From Bacillus thuringiensis (GTDB taxonomy: Bacteria; Bacillota; Bacilli; Bacillales; Bacillaceae_G), in the NCBI RefSeq assembly GCF_014932895.1, contig NZ_JACYOF010000007.1:1-64000 (forward strand): 64,000 bases of DNA. The letters are read 5' to 3'. Positions within the stretch are counted from its first letter, which is position 1. Each line of letters begins with the position of its first letter. Of the stretch, positions 8,689-16,928 are shown in pieces. A model generated the notes under the pieces. The model saw nothing but the letters and a program-made list of their open reading frames with translations. It did no database searches and was not told the origin of the DNA. The translations under genes were made by a program, and so were the position numbers.

Positions 8689-8853
8689 ACTATACCCCCT
8701 ATGTAAAACGCTAACATTACTCTCCACCGTCTTCAAATAACCTGCCCCTCTGCTTAATGAAGAATCCTGAAGTTAGACTTTTATTGAACTTTATTATTAA
8801 TTATCAACCTTTATTTCAAACCAACAGCATTTTTACCTTTCAGATAGTCTCTT

Positions 8854-9237
8854 TTATTCTAATTTCTTCATTTCTTTCAGCCGTTCTATATCCTTTTCTG
8901 AAGCCTTTTCTATTTTATACAATTCATAGCTACCCTTTGTCTCATTTATCACTACAAATTCAATTTCATTCCGAATATAGCTTCTAGTTTTTCCTTTTTT
9001 ATAACCAATAACATTATCTAATATAGTTTCCCCACTATCTTTTTTATATAAATTATAGCTAACAGGTGGACGACCAATTACATACTTATTATCAGAAAAT
9101 CCGACTATATCATCCCTCCCTAATCCTGTCGAAACACTCCAGACAAAAATAATCTGAAATATAGAATAAACAACAATACCGCATAAGAAAAAAAATAGGA
9201 TTGATTTAAAAAATAACTTTAAAGGTATCCTGCCCAA
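8854..9237 (-). CDS. Single-pass membrane protein (127 aa)
   Basis: TTG 9237 lies behind GGGAGGGAATG. Residues 6-33 form a membrane helix; the rest is a beta-rich domain outside the membrane with a Lys/Glu-rich tail (EKASEKDIERLKEMKKLE). No recognised family. It lies between the hydrolase and the phosphatase, all on the minus strand, with gaps of about 165 and 190 bases, so they may be separate transcripts. Confidence 0.55.
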   Translation of the reverse strand: MGRIPLKLFFKSILFFFLCGIVVYSIFQIIFVWSVSTGLGRDDIVGFSDNKYVIGRPPVSYNLYKKDSGETILDNVIGYKKGKTRSYIRNEIEFVVINETKGSYELYKIEKASEKDIERLKEMKKLE

Positions 9238-9425
9238 AAAACATTCCCTCCCATTTCACCTCGAGATAGCAAGAACAAAACGTGAATTTTGTACGCTAAG
9301 GAACCGAAGTTTTTAGATTGTTGAACTCAATCCCCCGTCAGTGCCATAAGAAAAAGAGTTACCGCAGTAACCCTATTGCTTATAATACACATCATTGGGA
9401 GAAGCTATGGATGAGTAAGGTCAAT

Positions 9426-9998
9426 CTATGAAATTTCCCACAATCTTTTAACCTCCACCAATTCCTGTCCATTGAATTCCATTCTATATATATCTGGTTT
9501 TGATGTCTGTAGTAAAAAATTCAATTCATACTTACTGTCATAATATCCCATCATCAAAGTCATTACAGCTCCATGAGTGCCTAATACTACTTTCTGTCCT
9601 TGATAGGTGTTTAATAATTCTTTTAAGACTTTTATAGCACGTTTCTGACAGTCGACATTAGACTCTCCTCCCGTTAAAGCAAAGTCGGGGTCTAAGAATG
9701 ACTTTTTTATGAAAGGGAATAATTCTTCATCCGACATTCGTTCCTCTTCAGCAATAAAAATTCTCTCTTTTAAGTCTTCAAATACTAAAACTTCTTGTCC
9801 TATTTGCTTCGCTAACTGCTGAACAGTTAGAATTGAACGATTGTACGGACTTGAAATAACAACGTCAATTCCCTCACTTTGTAATACATCTGTTATTCGT
9901 TGAACGTCTAATTTTCCTTTTTCAGTTAATCCTCTTGTCTCTTCTTTTCCAAATTTCGGTGAATCCCCGTGTCTCACCATATATATGAAAGTTTTCAT
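9426..9998 (-). CDS. Histidine phosphatase family (phosphoglycerate-mutase-like)
   Basis: 190 aa from ATG 9998 with GGAGG five bases upstream. The RHG motif with the phospho-accepting His (MVRHGDS) is at the N-terminus, TEKGK and ISSPYNRSILTVQQL follow, and the second catalytic His is in VVLGTHGAVMTLM. Family members are phosphatases or mutases of sugar phosphates and other small molecules; the substrate here is unknown. Passenger gene of the IS231 element. Confidence 0.8.
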   Translation of the reverse strand: MKTFIYMVRHGDSPKFGKEETRGLTEKGKLDVQRITDVLQSEGIDVVISSPYNRSILTVQQLAKQIGQEVLVFEDLKERIFIAEEERMSDEELFPFIKKSFLDPDFALTGGESNVDCQKRAIKVLKELLNTYQGQKVVLGTHGAVMTLMMGYYDSKYELNFLLQTSKPDIYRMEFNGQELVEVKRLWEIS

Positions 9999-10208
9999 AA
10001 TTACCTCCATTCTTTCAGTTTTCTTTACAATTCCTCCCTGATGTTAGCATATATATCCAAGTTTGTCTCCTTCAATTAACAGAAAACTGCGAATTCGAAA
10101 TGAATTCACGATATTTGTAAGATAGACGTGAAGTTTTCACTATCCTCAGGTATAAAAAAACGTTATTCTTTCTAAACAAGCTTGATTATTAGAAAGGATG
10201 AGATTTTT

Positions 10209-11645
10209 ATGAATCTTTCGATTCGAAGCGAGCTACAATTATTTGCTGAAGAATTACATCAACATCTTACCCCATCATTTTTAGAAAAACTCGCTAGAGA
10301 ACTAGCTTTTGTACAACGAAAGCGTAAGTTTTCAGGACGTGATTTAGCTATTATTTGTGTGTGGATTAGTCAACGTGTAGCGAGTCATTCCTTAGTTCGA
10401 CTGTGTAGTCAACTTCATGCTGTTACAGGAACTCTTATGAGTCCAGAAGGACTAAATAAACGCTTCAATAAGAAGGCTGTTTACTTTTTAAAACATATCT
10501 TCTCTATATTATTAAAAAATAAAATTTGTGAAACATCAGTGATTCCAAGCTCTTCAATTACCTATTTTCAACGGATTCGTATTTTAGATGCGACGATTTT
10601 TCAAGTGCCAAAACATTTAGCTAGTGTGTATCCTGGATCAGGTGGTTGTGCACAAACAGCAGGTATAAAGATTCAATTAGAATATGATTTACATAGTGGA
10701 CAGTTTTTAAATTTTCAAGTTGAACCGGGGAAGAACAATGATAAGACCTTTGGAACAGAATGTTTAGCAACATTACGACCTGGCGATTTATGTATTCGGG
10801 ATTTAGGCTATTATTCACTGGAAGATTTAGATCAAATGGACCAACGAGGCGTGTATTATATATCGCGACTTAAACTAAATAATATGGTGTATATCAAAAA
10901 TGAGTTTCCTGAATACTTTCGAAATGGAACAGTAAAAAAACAGTCTCAGTACATCAAAGTTGATTTAGAACACATTATGAATACCTTAAAACCGGGACAG
11001 GTCTATGAAATATCAGATGCTTATATCGGAAAGGATAAAAAACTATTTACGCGAGTTATTATATATCGATTAACTGAAAAACAACTTCGAGAGCGTAAGA
11101 AAAAACAAGTGTATACGGAAAGTAAAAAGGGTATTACGTACTCAGAGAAAAGTAAACGATTAACTGGTATGAACATTTATGTTACCAATACACCTTTGGA
11201 ATGGGTTCCGATGGAACAAATACATGATTTTTATTCCCTTCGCTGGCAGGTTGAAATTATCTTTAAAACTTGGAAATCCTTATTTCAAATTCATGATTGG
11301 CACAATATCAAACGAGAGCGATTAGAATGCCACATTTATGGAAAACTCATCGCCATTTTTCTATGTTCTTCTACTATGTTTAAGATGCGACAATTAATTT
11401 TAAGAAAAAAGAAAAGAGAATTAAGCGAATATAAAGCCATTGGAATGATTCAAGACCATCTATACATTCTTTATCAAGCTATACAGCAAAACACCCGAGA
11501 AATAACAAGGATTCTAATCCGCTTGTTCCATCTTCTACAGAAGAATGGACGAAAATCTCACAGATATGAGAAGAAAACTGTCTTTGATATTCTGGGTGTT
11601 GTCTATGAGTATAATGGATTGAGAAAACAAAAGAAAATTGCATAA
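10209..11645 (+). CDS. IS231-type IS4-family transposase
   Basis: 478 aa, the standard IS231 length. Start ATG 10209 behind AGAAAGGATGAG; the frame upstream to 10182 lacks support. IS4 motifs are visible: N2 region LDATIFQVP (first Asp), N3 region [13 protein letters not shown] (second Asp) and the C1 YREK signature in [15 protein letters not shown] (third acidic residue Glu). No stops or frameshifts, so probably active. About 76% of the protein pattern is shared by eye with the copy at 26765-28195. It is the only transposase within the passenger-carrying element. Confidence 0.95.
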   Translation: MNLSIRSELQLFAEELHQHLTPSFLEKLARELAFVQRKRKFSGRDLAIICVWISQRVASHSLVRLCSQLHAVTGTLMSPEGLNKRFNKKAVYFLKHIFSILLKNKICETSVIPSSSITYFQRIRILDATIFQVPKHLASVYPGSGGCAQTAGIKIQLEYDLHSGQFLNFQVEPGKNNDKTFGTECLATLRPGDLCIRDLGYYSLEDLDQMDQRGVYYISRLKLNNMVYIKNEFPEYFRNGTVKKQSQYIKVDLEHIMNTLKPGQVYEISDAYIGKDKKLFTRVIIYRLTEKQLRERKKKQVYTESKKGITYSEKSKRLTGMNIYVTNTPLEWVPMEQIHDFYSLRWQVEIIFKTWKSLFQIHDWHNIKRERLECHIYGKLIAIFLCSSTMFKMRQLILRKKKRELSEYKAIGMIQDHLYILYQAIQQNTREITRILIRLFHLLQKNGRKSHRYEKKTVFDILGVVYEYNGLRKQKKIA

Positions 11646-11773
11646 TAAAAAAAGCGAAACCCGTTAGGGTTTATTTGTTATACGCATTTTTAAGAATATA
11701 CTTCTATTTTAAGAATGTTTTGACCTGGCTGAATGAAGGTTCAGTTTGTTTCGCCCTTAAGTTGATGGGCATG

Positions 11774-11816
11774 GGGTCACCATATCAAAAAAAGAAAATT
11801 GTACGTTTAGACACAA
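11774..11816. repeat. Tn3-type left terminal repeat (main part)
   Basis: GGGTCACCATATC... to GACACAA; the first bases are duplicated at 7098-7109 by the IS231 insertion. A perfect inverted match to 15753-15796 over 44 bp including the first G. The 38-bp core ends ACGTTTAG. Confidence 0.8.
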
Positions 11817-12133
11817 TTCGGACACAAATCAGCCGGTACCTTGTACGTTAAGGAACCGGCTACTTACTTTACTACTTTTTCATATAATTTTTCTCTCGTA
11901 ATGGTCTTAAATTATTAAAATTTGTTTTTTCATTTAAGTTCCATACATAATCACCTGTCAACGTAATATGTTCCCATCCAAGTGGCGATATATGTTGCAT
12001 ATAGCGCTCTTAAAGAGTTTTGTTAAAAATTTGTTATGTTTGACTTAAAAAAAGGAAAGTAATATTTATTTGTAGAAAATTTTTAAGGATAAAAATAGGA
12101 TGAATATCCATGGTAAGAAAAGGGGGCACTTAT
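11785..12133. other. Intergenic: repeat end, hairpin, promoter region
   Basis: After the terminal repeat, 11831-11861 forms a hairpin (AGCCGGT-A-CCTT / AAGG-A-ACCGGCT) with GTACGTT in the loop. The sequence TTGTACGTTAAGGAACC is nearly repeated at about 9293 and ACGTTAAGG also lies inside the right end (15714-15722, inverted); these may be part of transposase or recombinase binding sites. No gene. Confidence 0.4.
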
Positions 12134-13054
12134 ATGCTAACAAATGATTTAGATTTCCGATTAGAACCACGTTTAAAAGAACTGTATGAACAACATAAAA
12201 TAAGAGCTCAGAAGATAGACTGGGGTTATCATGAGTTTTTACCATGGGATAAGGGAATGGACTTTAAAAGAGTTCCTTGGGATGAAAGTCAAGTTACTAT
12301 TCCTTCTGGTGTAATTACGGCCATTGAAACAGCTTTATTAACAGAAGTGAATTTACCATGGTTTACAACGTATTTATCTGCGACTTTTAAAGGTTCCCTT
12401 TCTGTTATTACAGACTTTATTCATACTTGGACCTCAGAAGAGGATCAACATTCGAATTTATTGGAGACATATTTACTACTCACTCGAAGTGTGAACCCTA
12501 AACGGATACATGAATTAAGAAAATCAGTCGTTGAGGGTGGATTTGAGCCTGATTTTCATACACCAATCGAAGCCATGACGTATACGACGCTACAAGAACT
12601 TGCAACGATGGTGTTTTACAATAATGTTGCTAAGGTTGCAAGTAAGCATGATCCAGATCTTGCTACATTATTACGCCGTCTTGCAAAAGATGAAACTCTT
12701 CATTATGCGTTTTATCGAGACGTGATTCGAACACATTTAGAATTGGAACCTAATTATTGCTATTATATTGCCAATGTGATTAAGAATTTTAAAATGCCAG
12801 GTACCGTAATGCCTGATTTTGAAAATAGAATGGCTGTGATTGCAAAAGAAGCTAACTATGGGCCACTACAATATTTTGATCAAGTACTTGATGTAGTGGT
12901 TGATTATTGGGGGTTAAAAGACTTACGACCAATTGCACCTCTAGCTGAAAAAGCAAGGATTGAGATTTTGAAGTACCACACAAGATTGAAAAAAATACGG
13001 GATCGATTTGGTCGTTTTCAAGGGAAAACTGGCACGCTCCCTATTATTTTTTAG
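12134..13054 (+). CDS. Acyl-ACP desaturase-like ferritin-fold diiron protein
   Basis: 306 aa from ATG 12134 behind AGGGGGC; an upstream ATG at 12110 has no site. The two carboxylate/His iron-binding motifs of the soluble stearoyl-ACP desaturase family are present: SEEDQH at about residues 100-105 and KDETLHYAFYRDV at about 185, with an earlier iron-ligand Glu in TALLTEVNLPW. Such enzymes insert a double bond into acyl-ACP using O2 and ferredoxin; Bacillus normally uses a membrane Des enzyme instead, so the activity here is inferred. Single gene in the cargo of the Tn3-type element, before a CarD-like regulator. Confidence 0.75.
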   Translation: MLTNDLDFRLEPRLKELYEQHKIRAQKIDWGYHEFLPWDKGMDFKRVPWDESQVTIPSGVITAIETALLTEVNLPWFTTYLSATFKGSLSVITDFIHTWTSEEDQHSNLLETYLLLTRSVNPKRIHELRKSVVEGGFEPDFHTPIEAMTYTTLQELATMVFYNNVAKVASKHDPDLATLLRRLAKDETLHYAFYRDVIRTHLELEPNYCYYIANVIKNFKMPGTVMPDFENRMAVIAKEANYGPLQYFDQVLDVVVDYWGLKDLRPIAPLAEKARIEILKYHTRLKKIRDRFGRFQGKTGTLPIIF

Positions 13055-13091
13055 CTATTTTACTTAATTTGATTTTTAAAGAAAAAAGTTA

Positions 13092-13121
13092 TTGACACTA
13101 AAAATATTTTTATGATATTAT
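13092..13121 (+). promoter_or_regulatory. Putative sigma-A promoter of the CarD-like gene
   Basis: TTGACA (13092-13097) and TATTAT (13116-13121) with 18-base spacing lie about 70 bases before the start codon. Confidence 0.45.
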
Positions 13122-13189
13122 TAAAATTTTGATAAAAAAACACATTTATGTTATAGTTAAGAAGGTTACCATATATGGAGGTGGATTAT

Positions 13190-13651
13190 ATGTTTCAAAT
13201 TGGCGATAACATTGTTTATCCAATGCACGGAGCAGGTATAATTGAAGCCATAGAAGAAAAAGAATTCTCAGGAAAAAAACAACAGTATTATGTTATAAAA
13301 ATGTCAATCAGTAATATGCAAGTCATGATTCCTATGGACAAAATACTAAGTTCGAGTATACGCCCAGTTACTGATATACTTGCATTAAAACACATTATAC
13401 ACATTTTTCAGCATGGAGAATCAGATAAATCATTGCCGTGGAAACAAAGGTATAAAGTGAACACGGAAAAAATAAAAACGGGTGAAATACAAGAAGGTGC
13501 TGAAGTTGTACGTGATTTAATGCGTATAAAGAAAGAAAAGGCACTGAATACAAGCGAAAAAGAAATGTTGGATAACGCACATGAATTTTTGATTAGTGAA
13601 CTAGGATTAATTAAAGGGATCACTGAAAATCAAATAAAAAGTTTCTGTTAA
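13190..13651 (+). CDS. CarD-family transcriptional regulator
   Basis: 153 aa. ATG 13190 is preceded by GGAGGTGG, which decides the start. N-terminal CarD/TRCF RNA-polymerase-interacting domain: FQIGDNIVYPMHGAGIIEAIE and VMIPMDKI (residues 1-55), then a helical C-terminal domain (WKQRYKVNTEKIKTG, VVRDLMRIKKEKAL) typical of CarD proteins that contact promoter DNA. It probably acts on RNA polymerase at promoters. A good terminator follows. Located in the Tn3-type element beside the desaturase. Confidence 0.85.
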   Translation: MFQIGDNIVYPMHGAGIIEAIEEKEFSGKKQQYYVIKMSISNMQVMIPMDKILSSSIRPVTDILALKHIIHIFQHGESDKSLPWKQRYKVNTEKIKTGEIQEGAEVVRDLMRIKKEKALNTSEKEMLDNAHEFLISELGLIKGITENQIKSFC

Positions 13652-13676
13652 GATTCATTATAGCTAATGTATTAAA

Positions 13677-13706
13677 TCCCCCGAAAATATCCTGAATTTT
13701 TCGGGA
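13677..13706 (+). terminator. Terminator after the CarD-like gene
   Basis: TCCCCCGAAAA pairs with TTTTTCGGGA over a short loop (TATCCTGAA). Confidence 0.6.
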
Positions 13707-13753
13707 ATATGATGATTATTAAAAGTAAATCATTTCAAAGACATTCAACTTCT

Positions 13754-14107
13754 TCAACTCACTTTTAGAGTAGGAACCTCTTTTGTTATTACTTCAATCT
13801 TATCCATTTTTATTTTTAAATTTCTTTTACGAACGTTCAAAGTTTCATCAAATAACTCGATTAAATAGTCACTTGATTTTTGCTATCCTGATTCACACTG
13901 GCACGGACAAGGATCCGTAAGGATGAAAGAGAGGTAGGGCTTTCATTGTTTTAGGTAATATATTATCTAAGTCATTATTTCTAGAAGAAAAAACAATCAA
14001 TCTCACCGCTATCTCTTTAAGAGTTCCTTACATCTACTGAGACAGTGAATAGTAATTGTTTATCTTCTTTACGTAAAATTGATAAACGAACTGGTAACAC
14101 CATATGG
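13754..14107 (-). pseudogene. Broken gene on the minus strand
   Basis: Two coding-looking pieces remain. Near 14107 the reverse strand reads MVLPVRLSILRKEDKQLLF and then TVSVDVR; near 13754 it reads SSDYLIELFDETLNVRK and ends EVPTLKVS before a stop. They are in different frames with unrelated sequence between, so I infer a small gene with an internal deletion or frameshifts. Family not recognised. Confidence 0.35.
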
Positions 14108-14115
14108 TCAACTAC

Positions 14116-14148
14116 AAAAAATGGTTTCCAGACCAGGAAACCATTTTT
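14116..14148. terminator. Hairpin, terminator-like
   Basis: AAAAATGGTTTCC and GGAAACCATTTTT enclose AGACCA; near-symmetric, so it could act in either direction. It lies before the small gene at 14200. Confidence 0.5.
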
Positions 14149-14199
14149 AATCTTATTTACATAACAATAGTAAATGAAGCAGTAAGAAGGAGTGCACAC

Positions 14200-14346
14200 A
14201 TGAAAAAAATGTTAACAAAAGAATTAAGTAATGAATTAAAGAAGCGAGAAGGGATTATTTCTATTACAGTTGAGCCTTATGAAAAAATCGAAGTTGGTGG
14301 AATTCGTGTAGATGGACCAGCTGTGATTCTAATTAATCAAGAATAG
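14200..14346 (+). CDS. 48-aa small protein
   Basis: ATG 14200 follows AAGAAGGAG, a strong site that rejects the longer frame from 14104. A basic helical N-terminus (MKKMLTKELSNELKKRE) leads into a short beta-rich part (ISITVEPYEKIEVGGIRVDG). Soluble, function unknown. A terminator follows at 14371-14408, so it is a single-gene unit. Confidence 0.65.
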   Translation: MKKMLTKELSNELKKREGIISITVEPYEKIEVGGIRVDGPAVILINQE

Positions 14347-14370
14347 CTAAAAATAGTTGTATGAACGAAG

Positions 14371-14408
14371 AAAAGGATCAGCCTTTAAAAGAAGGGAGGA
14401 TCCTTTTT
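14371..14408 (+). terminator. Terminator after the 48-aa gene
   Basis: AAAAGGATC and GATCCTTTTT form the stem. Confidence 0.65.
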
Positions 14409-14493
14409 GTTTGCTACGGCTAATAACAGGATATACATATATTCCATCTGATGTGATGGGGTTCAAAGGAAGGAGAGGGTCGGGATTATCATA

Positions 14494-14556
14494 GTGGAAA
14501 GCTTAATATTGGTAGGATTTCTTTTTATTTTATATACATTAGTTGATCAAAAATAA
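14494..14556 (+). CDS. Possible 20-aa membrane peptide
   Basis: GTG 14494 opens MESLILVGFLFILYTLVDQK, almost wholly hydrophobic with charged ends. A good AGGAGAGG lies about 17 bases upstream, longer than usual, so the start is doubtful. Resembles small regulatory membrane peptides but could be chance. Confidence 0.25.
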   Translation: MESLILVGFLFILYTLVDQK

Positions 14557-14643
14557 ACTAAGTATTTGAAACGATAGATTGTTTTCTTTTTAAGAGCGGG
14601 ATTTATCTTATAGTGAAACGGATAATTTAAAGGAGGAATTTAG

Positions 14644-14907
14644 ATGGATGCAAGGAAAGAACGCATAAAATACGAGAAGATGTCAACGAATTATGATCGT
14701 ATTTATTTAGTTTCGTTTATCCTATTAATTGTACTTGTTTGTAGTAGTGTGATTATCATAGGAGCTACAGGAGGAAAATATGGAGTGTTTTTATTGTTGA
14801 CAATTTTACTTAACGCACGTATTACGAAAGAATCTCAAAAAAGTATGAGCAGTATGCTAACAAAGGGCGTATTTAAAATGACACATATCTTGAAAAGAAC
14901 AACCTAA
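14644..14907 (+). CDS. Small membrane protein, two helices (87 aa)
   Basis: ATG 14644 follows AAAGGAGGA. A charged N-terminus, a helix at about residues 19-40 and a second at about 45-58, then a basic tail. The layout is like YrhC-type small Bacillus membrane proteins, but no motif fixes this. Cargo of the Tn3-type element. Confidence 0.55.
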   Translation: MDARKERIKYEKMSTNYDRIYLVSFILLIVLVCSSVIIIGATGGKYGVFLLLTILLNARITKESQKSMSSMLTKGVFKMTHILKRTT

Positions 14908-15048
14908 ATGTACCTTATTAAAATGTTATTTTTGTTTCTGTAATGAATTATCCTTCTAGCATATTTAAAAGATTTATATCATATATTAAGAGAAAGAATG
15001 TAGGTTAGAAAGGAGTTTTATAGATTGAGTTATTTGGAGGGAAATGAC

Positions 15049-15258
15049 TTGAGTGAACAAAATATGGTAAGTGTACCGAATCCCTACGTATATCAGACAT
15101 TACAATCAGTAATTGGTAAACATGTGGTTATTGAAACTGTAAGAGGTAATGTAAGAGGAAAGTTAAAGGATGTGAAACCAGATCATTTGCTAATTGAAGA
15201 TACGGTACCGTATATTGTACGAATTCAACAAATTGTATGGATTATGCCAAAACAATGA
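15049..15258 (+). CDS. DUF2642-like protein (YuzF-type)
   Basis: About 70 aa. TTG 15049 is preceded by GGAGGG; TTG 15025 with its own AGGAG is an alternative giving 77 aa. The sequence PYVYQTLQSVIGKHVVIET, then VRGKLKDVKPDHLLIED and a closing YIVRIQQIVWIMP follows the small Sm/Hfq-like beta fold of DUF2642 proteins common in spore-formers. Function unknown. Single gene, convergent with the next gene across a terminator. Confidence 0.65.
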   Translation: MSEQNMVSVPNPYVYQTLQSVIGKHVVIETVRGNVRGKLKDVKPDHLLIEDTVPYIVRIQQIVWIMPKQ

Positions 15259-15313
15259 TTAAATTTCATCTAATTTGATTTATAACAAATTGGTTTCATA
15301 GACGTCCAAATAA

Positions 15314-15339
15314 AAACACAGGGTTTTATCTCTGTGTTT
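15314..15339. terminator. Bidirectional terminator between convergent genes
   Basis: AAACACAG and CTGTGTTT enclose about ten bases; it overlaps the end of the minus-strand gene. Confidence 0.5.
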
Positions 15340-15601
15340 CTTCAAATTTTCTTTTTTGGATATATGCTTGAGCATGGATAATTTCTTTCTGAAGTTCTTT
15401 TAATTCTTCCGTAGATCCTGATTCAATCCTCATGTACGTAGTAACTAGACTAATCATCATATCCATCTTCCCTACTATATTTTGAATGACTTGTTCAGAT
15501 TGCTCTTTTTCAGGATGTTGTATTGCTATTAATACATTTTCTATATAATTGTTCTTTCTTTGCTGGATATCATAAATAAACTGTTTTGTGTTTGAGTTCA
15601 T
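15326..15601 (-). CDS. 91-aa helical protein of unknown function
   Basis: ATG 15601 has GGAGG eight bases upstream; a longer frame to 15616 would swallow that site. Entirely helical with heptad-like spacing (NKMDMMISLVTTYMRIE is preceded by IIQNIVGK-type helices, ending with LQKEIIHAQAYIQKRKF), no membrane segment. No recognised family. Last gene before the right end of the Tn3-type element. Confidence 0.6.
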   Translation of the reverse strand: MNSNTKQFIYDIQQRKNNYIENVLIAIQHPEKEQSEQVIQNIVGKMDMMISLVTTYMRIESGSTEELKELQKEIIHAQAYIQKRKFEETQR

Positions 15602-15752
15602 TTGCCATTCCTCCATTTTGGATATACTTCTATTCTATCATATTCGAATGGGAAATATTAGATTATCCTAAATATACACCTGTCTCGCACATCTCCTCAA
15701 ATATACAAACTAATCCCTTAACGTAAAGGAAGATAAGCAAAACATTTCCATT

Positions 15753-15796
15753 TTGTGTCTAAACGTACAATTTTCTTTTTTTGATATGGTGACCCC
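15753..15796. repeat. Tn3-type right terminal repeat
   Basis: A perfect 44-bp inverted copy of the left end; the terminus is GGTGACCCC followed by the TTCTA duplication at 15797-15801. An inverted ACGTTAAGG lies about 30 bases further in. Confidence 0.8.
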
Positions 15797-15935
15797 TTCT
15801 AATACAAACCAAAACTATTTATACTCAGACATGAGTGGTGGTTATTCAGCGGTTGTTGCATATACTAGTAAATATGCACAAGCACAAGAAAAAGTAACGA
15901 ATGGCTATGGAACTTTCACTATTTCTACGTACTAA
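15797..15935 (+). pseudogene. C-terminal fragment of a gene cut by the element
   Basis: Open frame SNTNQNYLYSDMSGGYSAVV to NGYGTFTISTY ending at TAA 15933. It has no start of its own; the longer frame only runs back into the terminal repeat. The other flank of the element (after hfq) holds no matching N-terminus, so an additional deletion must have occurred. Family not recognised. Confidence 0.35.
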
Positions 15936-15963
15936 GACATAAAATGAAGGTAGGTGAATAAAC

Positions 15964-16074
15964 TTGCTTTCTCATTTTAGCTTTACAGGTACAATAATGT
16001 CTATTGTAATTATTGCCATTGCAGGAATTTTAATAGCTTCAATGTTTAAAAGAATTAGAAGAAAACAAAGATGA
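15964..16074 (+). CDS. 36-aa single-pass membrane peptide
   Basis: TTG 15964 follows AAGGTAGGTGAA. One membrane helix (IVIIAIAGILIASMF) and a basic tail FKRIRRKQR. The stop overlaps the start of a strong terminator. Small basic-tailed membrane peptides of this kind are common in Bacillus; function unknown. Confidence 0.5.
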   Translation: MLSHFSFTGTIMSIVIIAIAGILIASMFKRIRRKQR

Positions 16075-16102
16075 AAAAAGAACCAATATTTGGTTCTTTT
16101 TT
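16074..16102 (+). terminator. Terminator after the 36-aa peptide gene
   Basis: AAAAAAGAACCAA / TTGGTTCTTTTTT with loop TAT. Confidence 0.8.
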
Positions 16103-16110
16103 ACAGTTCT

Positions 16111-16127
16111 TTAGCTTGATGACAATG
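16111..16127 (-). repeat. Solo IS231-type end
   Basis: TTAGCTTGATGACAATG followed by GTCGGATACC. Right-end orientation, no partner found to the left within the intact sequence. Confidence 0.5.
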
Positions 16128-16227
16128 GTCGGATACCTAGTTATTAAAAAATTTAAACCTCGCTACCGCCATTTGAAATTGCTATAATTAAAATGTTTTA
16201 AATATTTTAATAACGGAGGGATAGATA

Positions 16228-16800
16228 ATGAAAATTGCAATTGTCTGTTTCGATAACTTTACTGATATAGATGTTTTTTTACCATGGGATTTATTAAATC
16301 GTGTACGTTTAGTTGGCGGTATTTCTGATTGGAATGTCCAACTATTAGGAACGGAAAAATCTCATATATCCATGTCTGGCTTACGTATTCCCATGACAGG
16401 AAGCCTATCTGATATTCCTTCTGCTGATGCTGTAATATTTGCTAGTGGTAAGGGTGTACAAGATTTATATAAAAATCAAGAATATCTTAATAGCATACAT
16501 GTAGATCCTCAAGGACAATTAATAGGGTCTATGTGTTCTGGTTCACTACTACTAGGAGCTAAAAAATTGTTAACTGGCAAAAAAGCAACTACATATCCAT
16601 CCGTAGTCGAACAGCTTAAAGAATTTGATGTAGATGTTATTGAACAAAGTTTCGTAAACGAAGGGAATATCTCGACTGCTGCAGGTTGTTTTGCTGCTCA
16701 AGATCTCTCAGCTTGGATTATAAGAACCCTGATTAATGAAGAAATGGTTGACACTGTGCTAGAAACTGTTCAGCCAGTGGGCAAAGGTTTATATTTTTAA
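16228..16800 (+). CDS. DJ-1/PfpI family protein
   Basis: 190 aa with ATG 16228 behind ACGGAGGG. The class I glutamine-amidotransferase-like fold is seen as MKIAIVCFDNFTDIDVFLPW, and the nucleophile elbow has the conserved Cys in IGSMCSGSLLLGAKKLL, followed by ATTYPS and GNISTAAGCFAAQDL. Family members include isonitrile hydratases, glyoxalase III/deglycase-type enzymes and regulators; the Asp-Asp N-terminal region fits the isonitrile hydratase side but the activity is not assignable. Single gene between mobile-element remnants. Confidence 0.8.
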   Translation: MKIAIVCFDNFTDIDVFLPWDLLNRVRLVGGISDWNVQLLGTEKSHISMSGLRIPMTGSLSDIPSADAVIFASGKGVQDLYKNQEYLNSIHVDPQGQLIGSMCSGSLLLGAKKLLTGKKATTYPSVVEQLKEFDVDVIEQSFVNEGNISTAAGCFAAQDLSAWIIRTLINEEMVDTVLETVQPVGKGLYF

Positions 16801-16928
16801 TTTCAAATCAAGTCAAGGAATTGGTTGTTCCCCAGAACGAAAAAAATGAATTAAATTCTCATAAATAACTGTAAAATAATAAAATTTTCGTTTTGGGGAT
16901 ACTTCAAAATCTTAGCTTGATGGTGATG
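16801..16928. mobile_element. IS231-end MITE next to a Tn4430-like end
   Basis: The right end CTTAGCTTGATGGTGATG abuts the GGGG of a Tn3-family repeat; the left end is degenerate (ATCAAGTCAAGGAA, compare ATCAACTTAAGGAA). The interior CGTTTTGGGGATACTTCAAA recurs in inverted orientation at about 36290. IS231 is known to prefer the ends of Tn4430 as a target. Confidence 0.6.

Larger units (their letters stand above)
7110..11773. mobile_element. IS231-family element carrying passenger genes
   Basis: The left repeat CATGCCCATCAACTTAAG (7110-7127) and right repeat CTTAAGTTGATGGGCATG (11756-11773) are perfect inverted copies. The 11-bp sequence GGGTCACCATA occurs on both sides (7099-7109, 11774-11784), a target duplication of IS231 size and GGG type. 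The element is 4,664 bp, against about 1.65 kb for IS231, because three or four genes lie between the left end and the transposase. No second left end was found just upstream of the transposase. This corresponds to the transporter IS / mobile insertion cassette idea described for IS231 relatives. Confidence 0.85.
7098..15796. mobile_element. Transposase-less element with Tn3-family-type ends
   Basis: The left end GGGGTCACCATA (7098-7109), continued at 11774-11816 after an inserted IS231 element, is a perfect 44-bp inverted match to 15753-15796 (ends ATGGTGACCCC). The first 38 bp run from GGGG to ACGTTTAG, the layout of Tn3-family repeats (GGGG...ACGTTAAG in Tn3). Both ends are flanked by TTCTA (7093-7097 and 15797-15801), the 5-bp duplication size of Tn3 elements. 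Without the nested insertion the unit is about 4.0 kb and carries an acyl-ACP desaturase, a CarD-like gene and small genes, but no TnpA or resolvase. I infer a non-autonomous element moved in trans. Confidence 0.75.

Noticed and set aside
15753-15935. 60-codon frame with an ATG in the terminal repeat
   Set aside because: The start lies inside the Tn3-type end; only the part after 15797 looks coding, so it is listed as a fragment.
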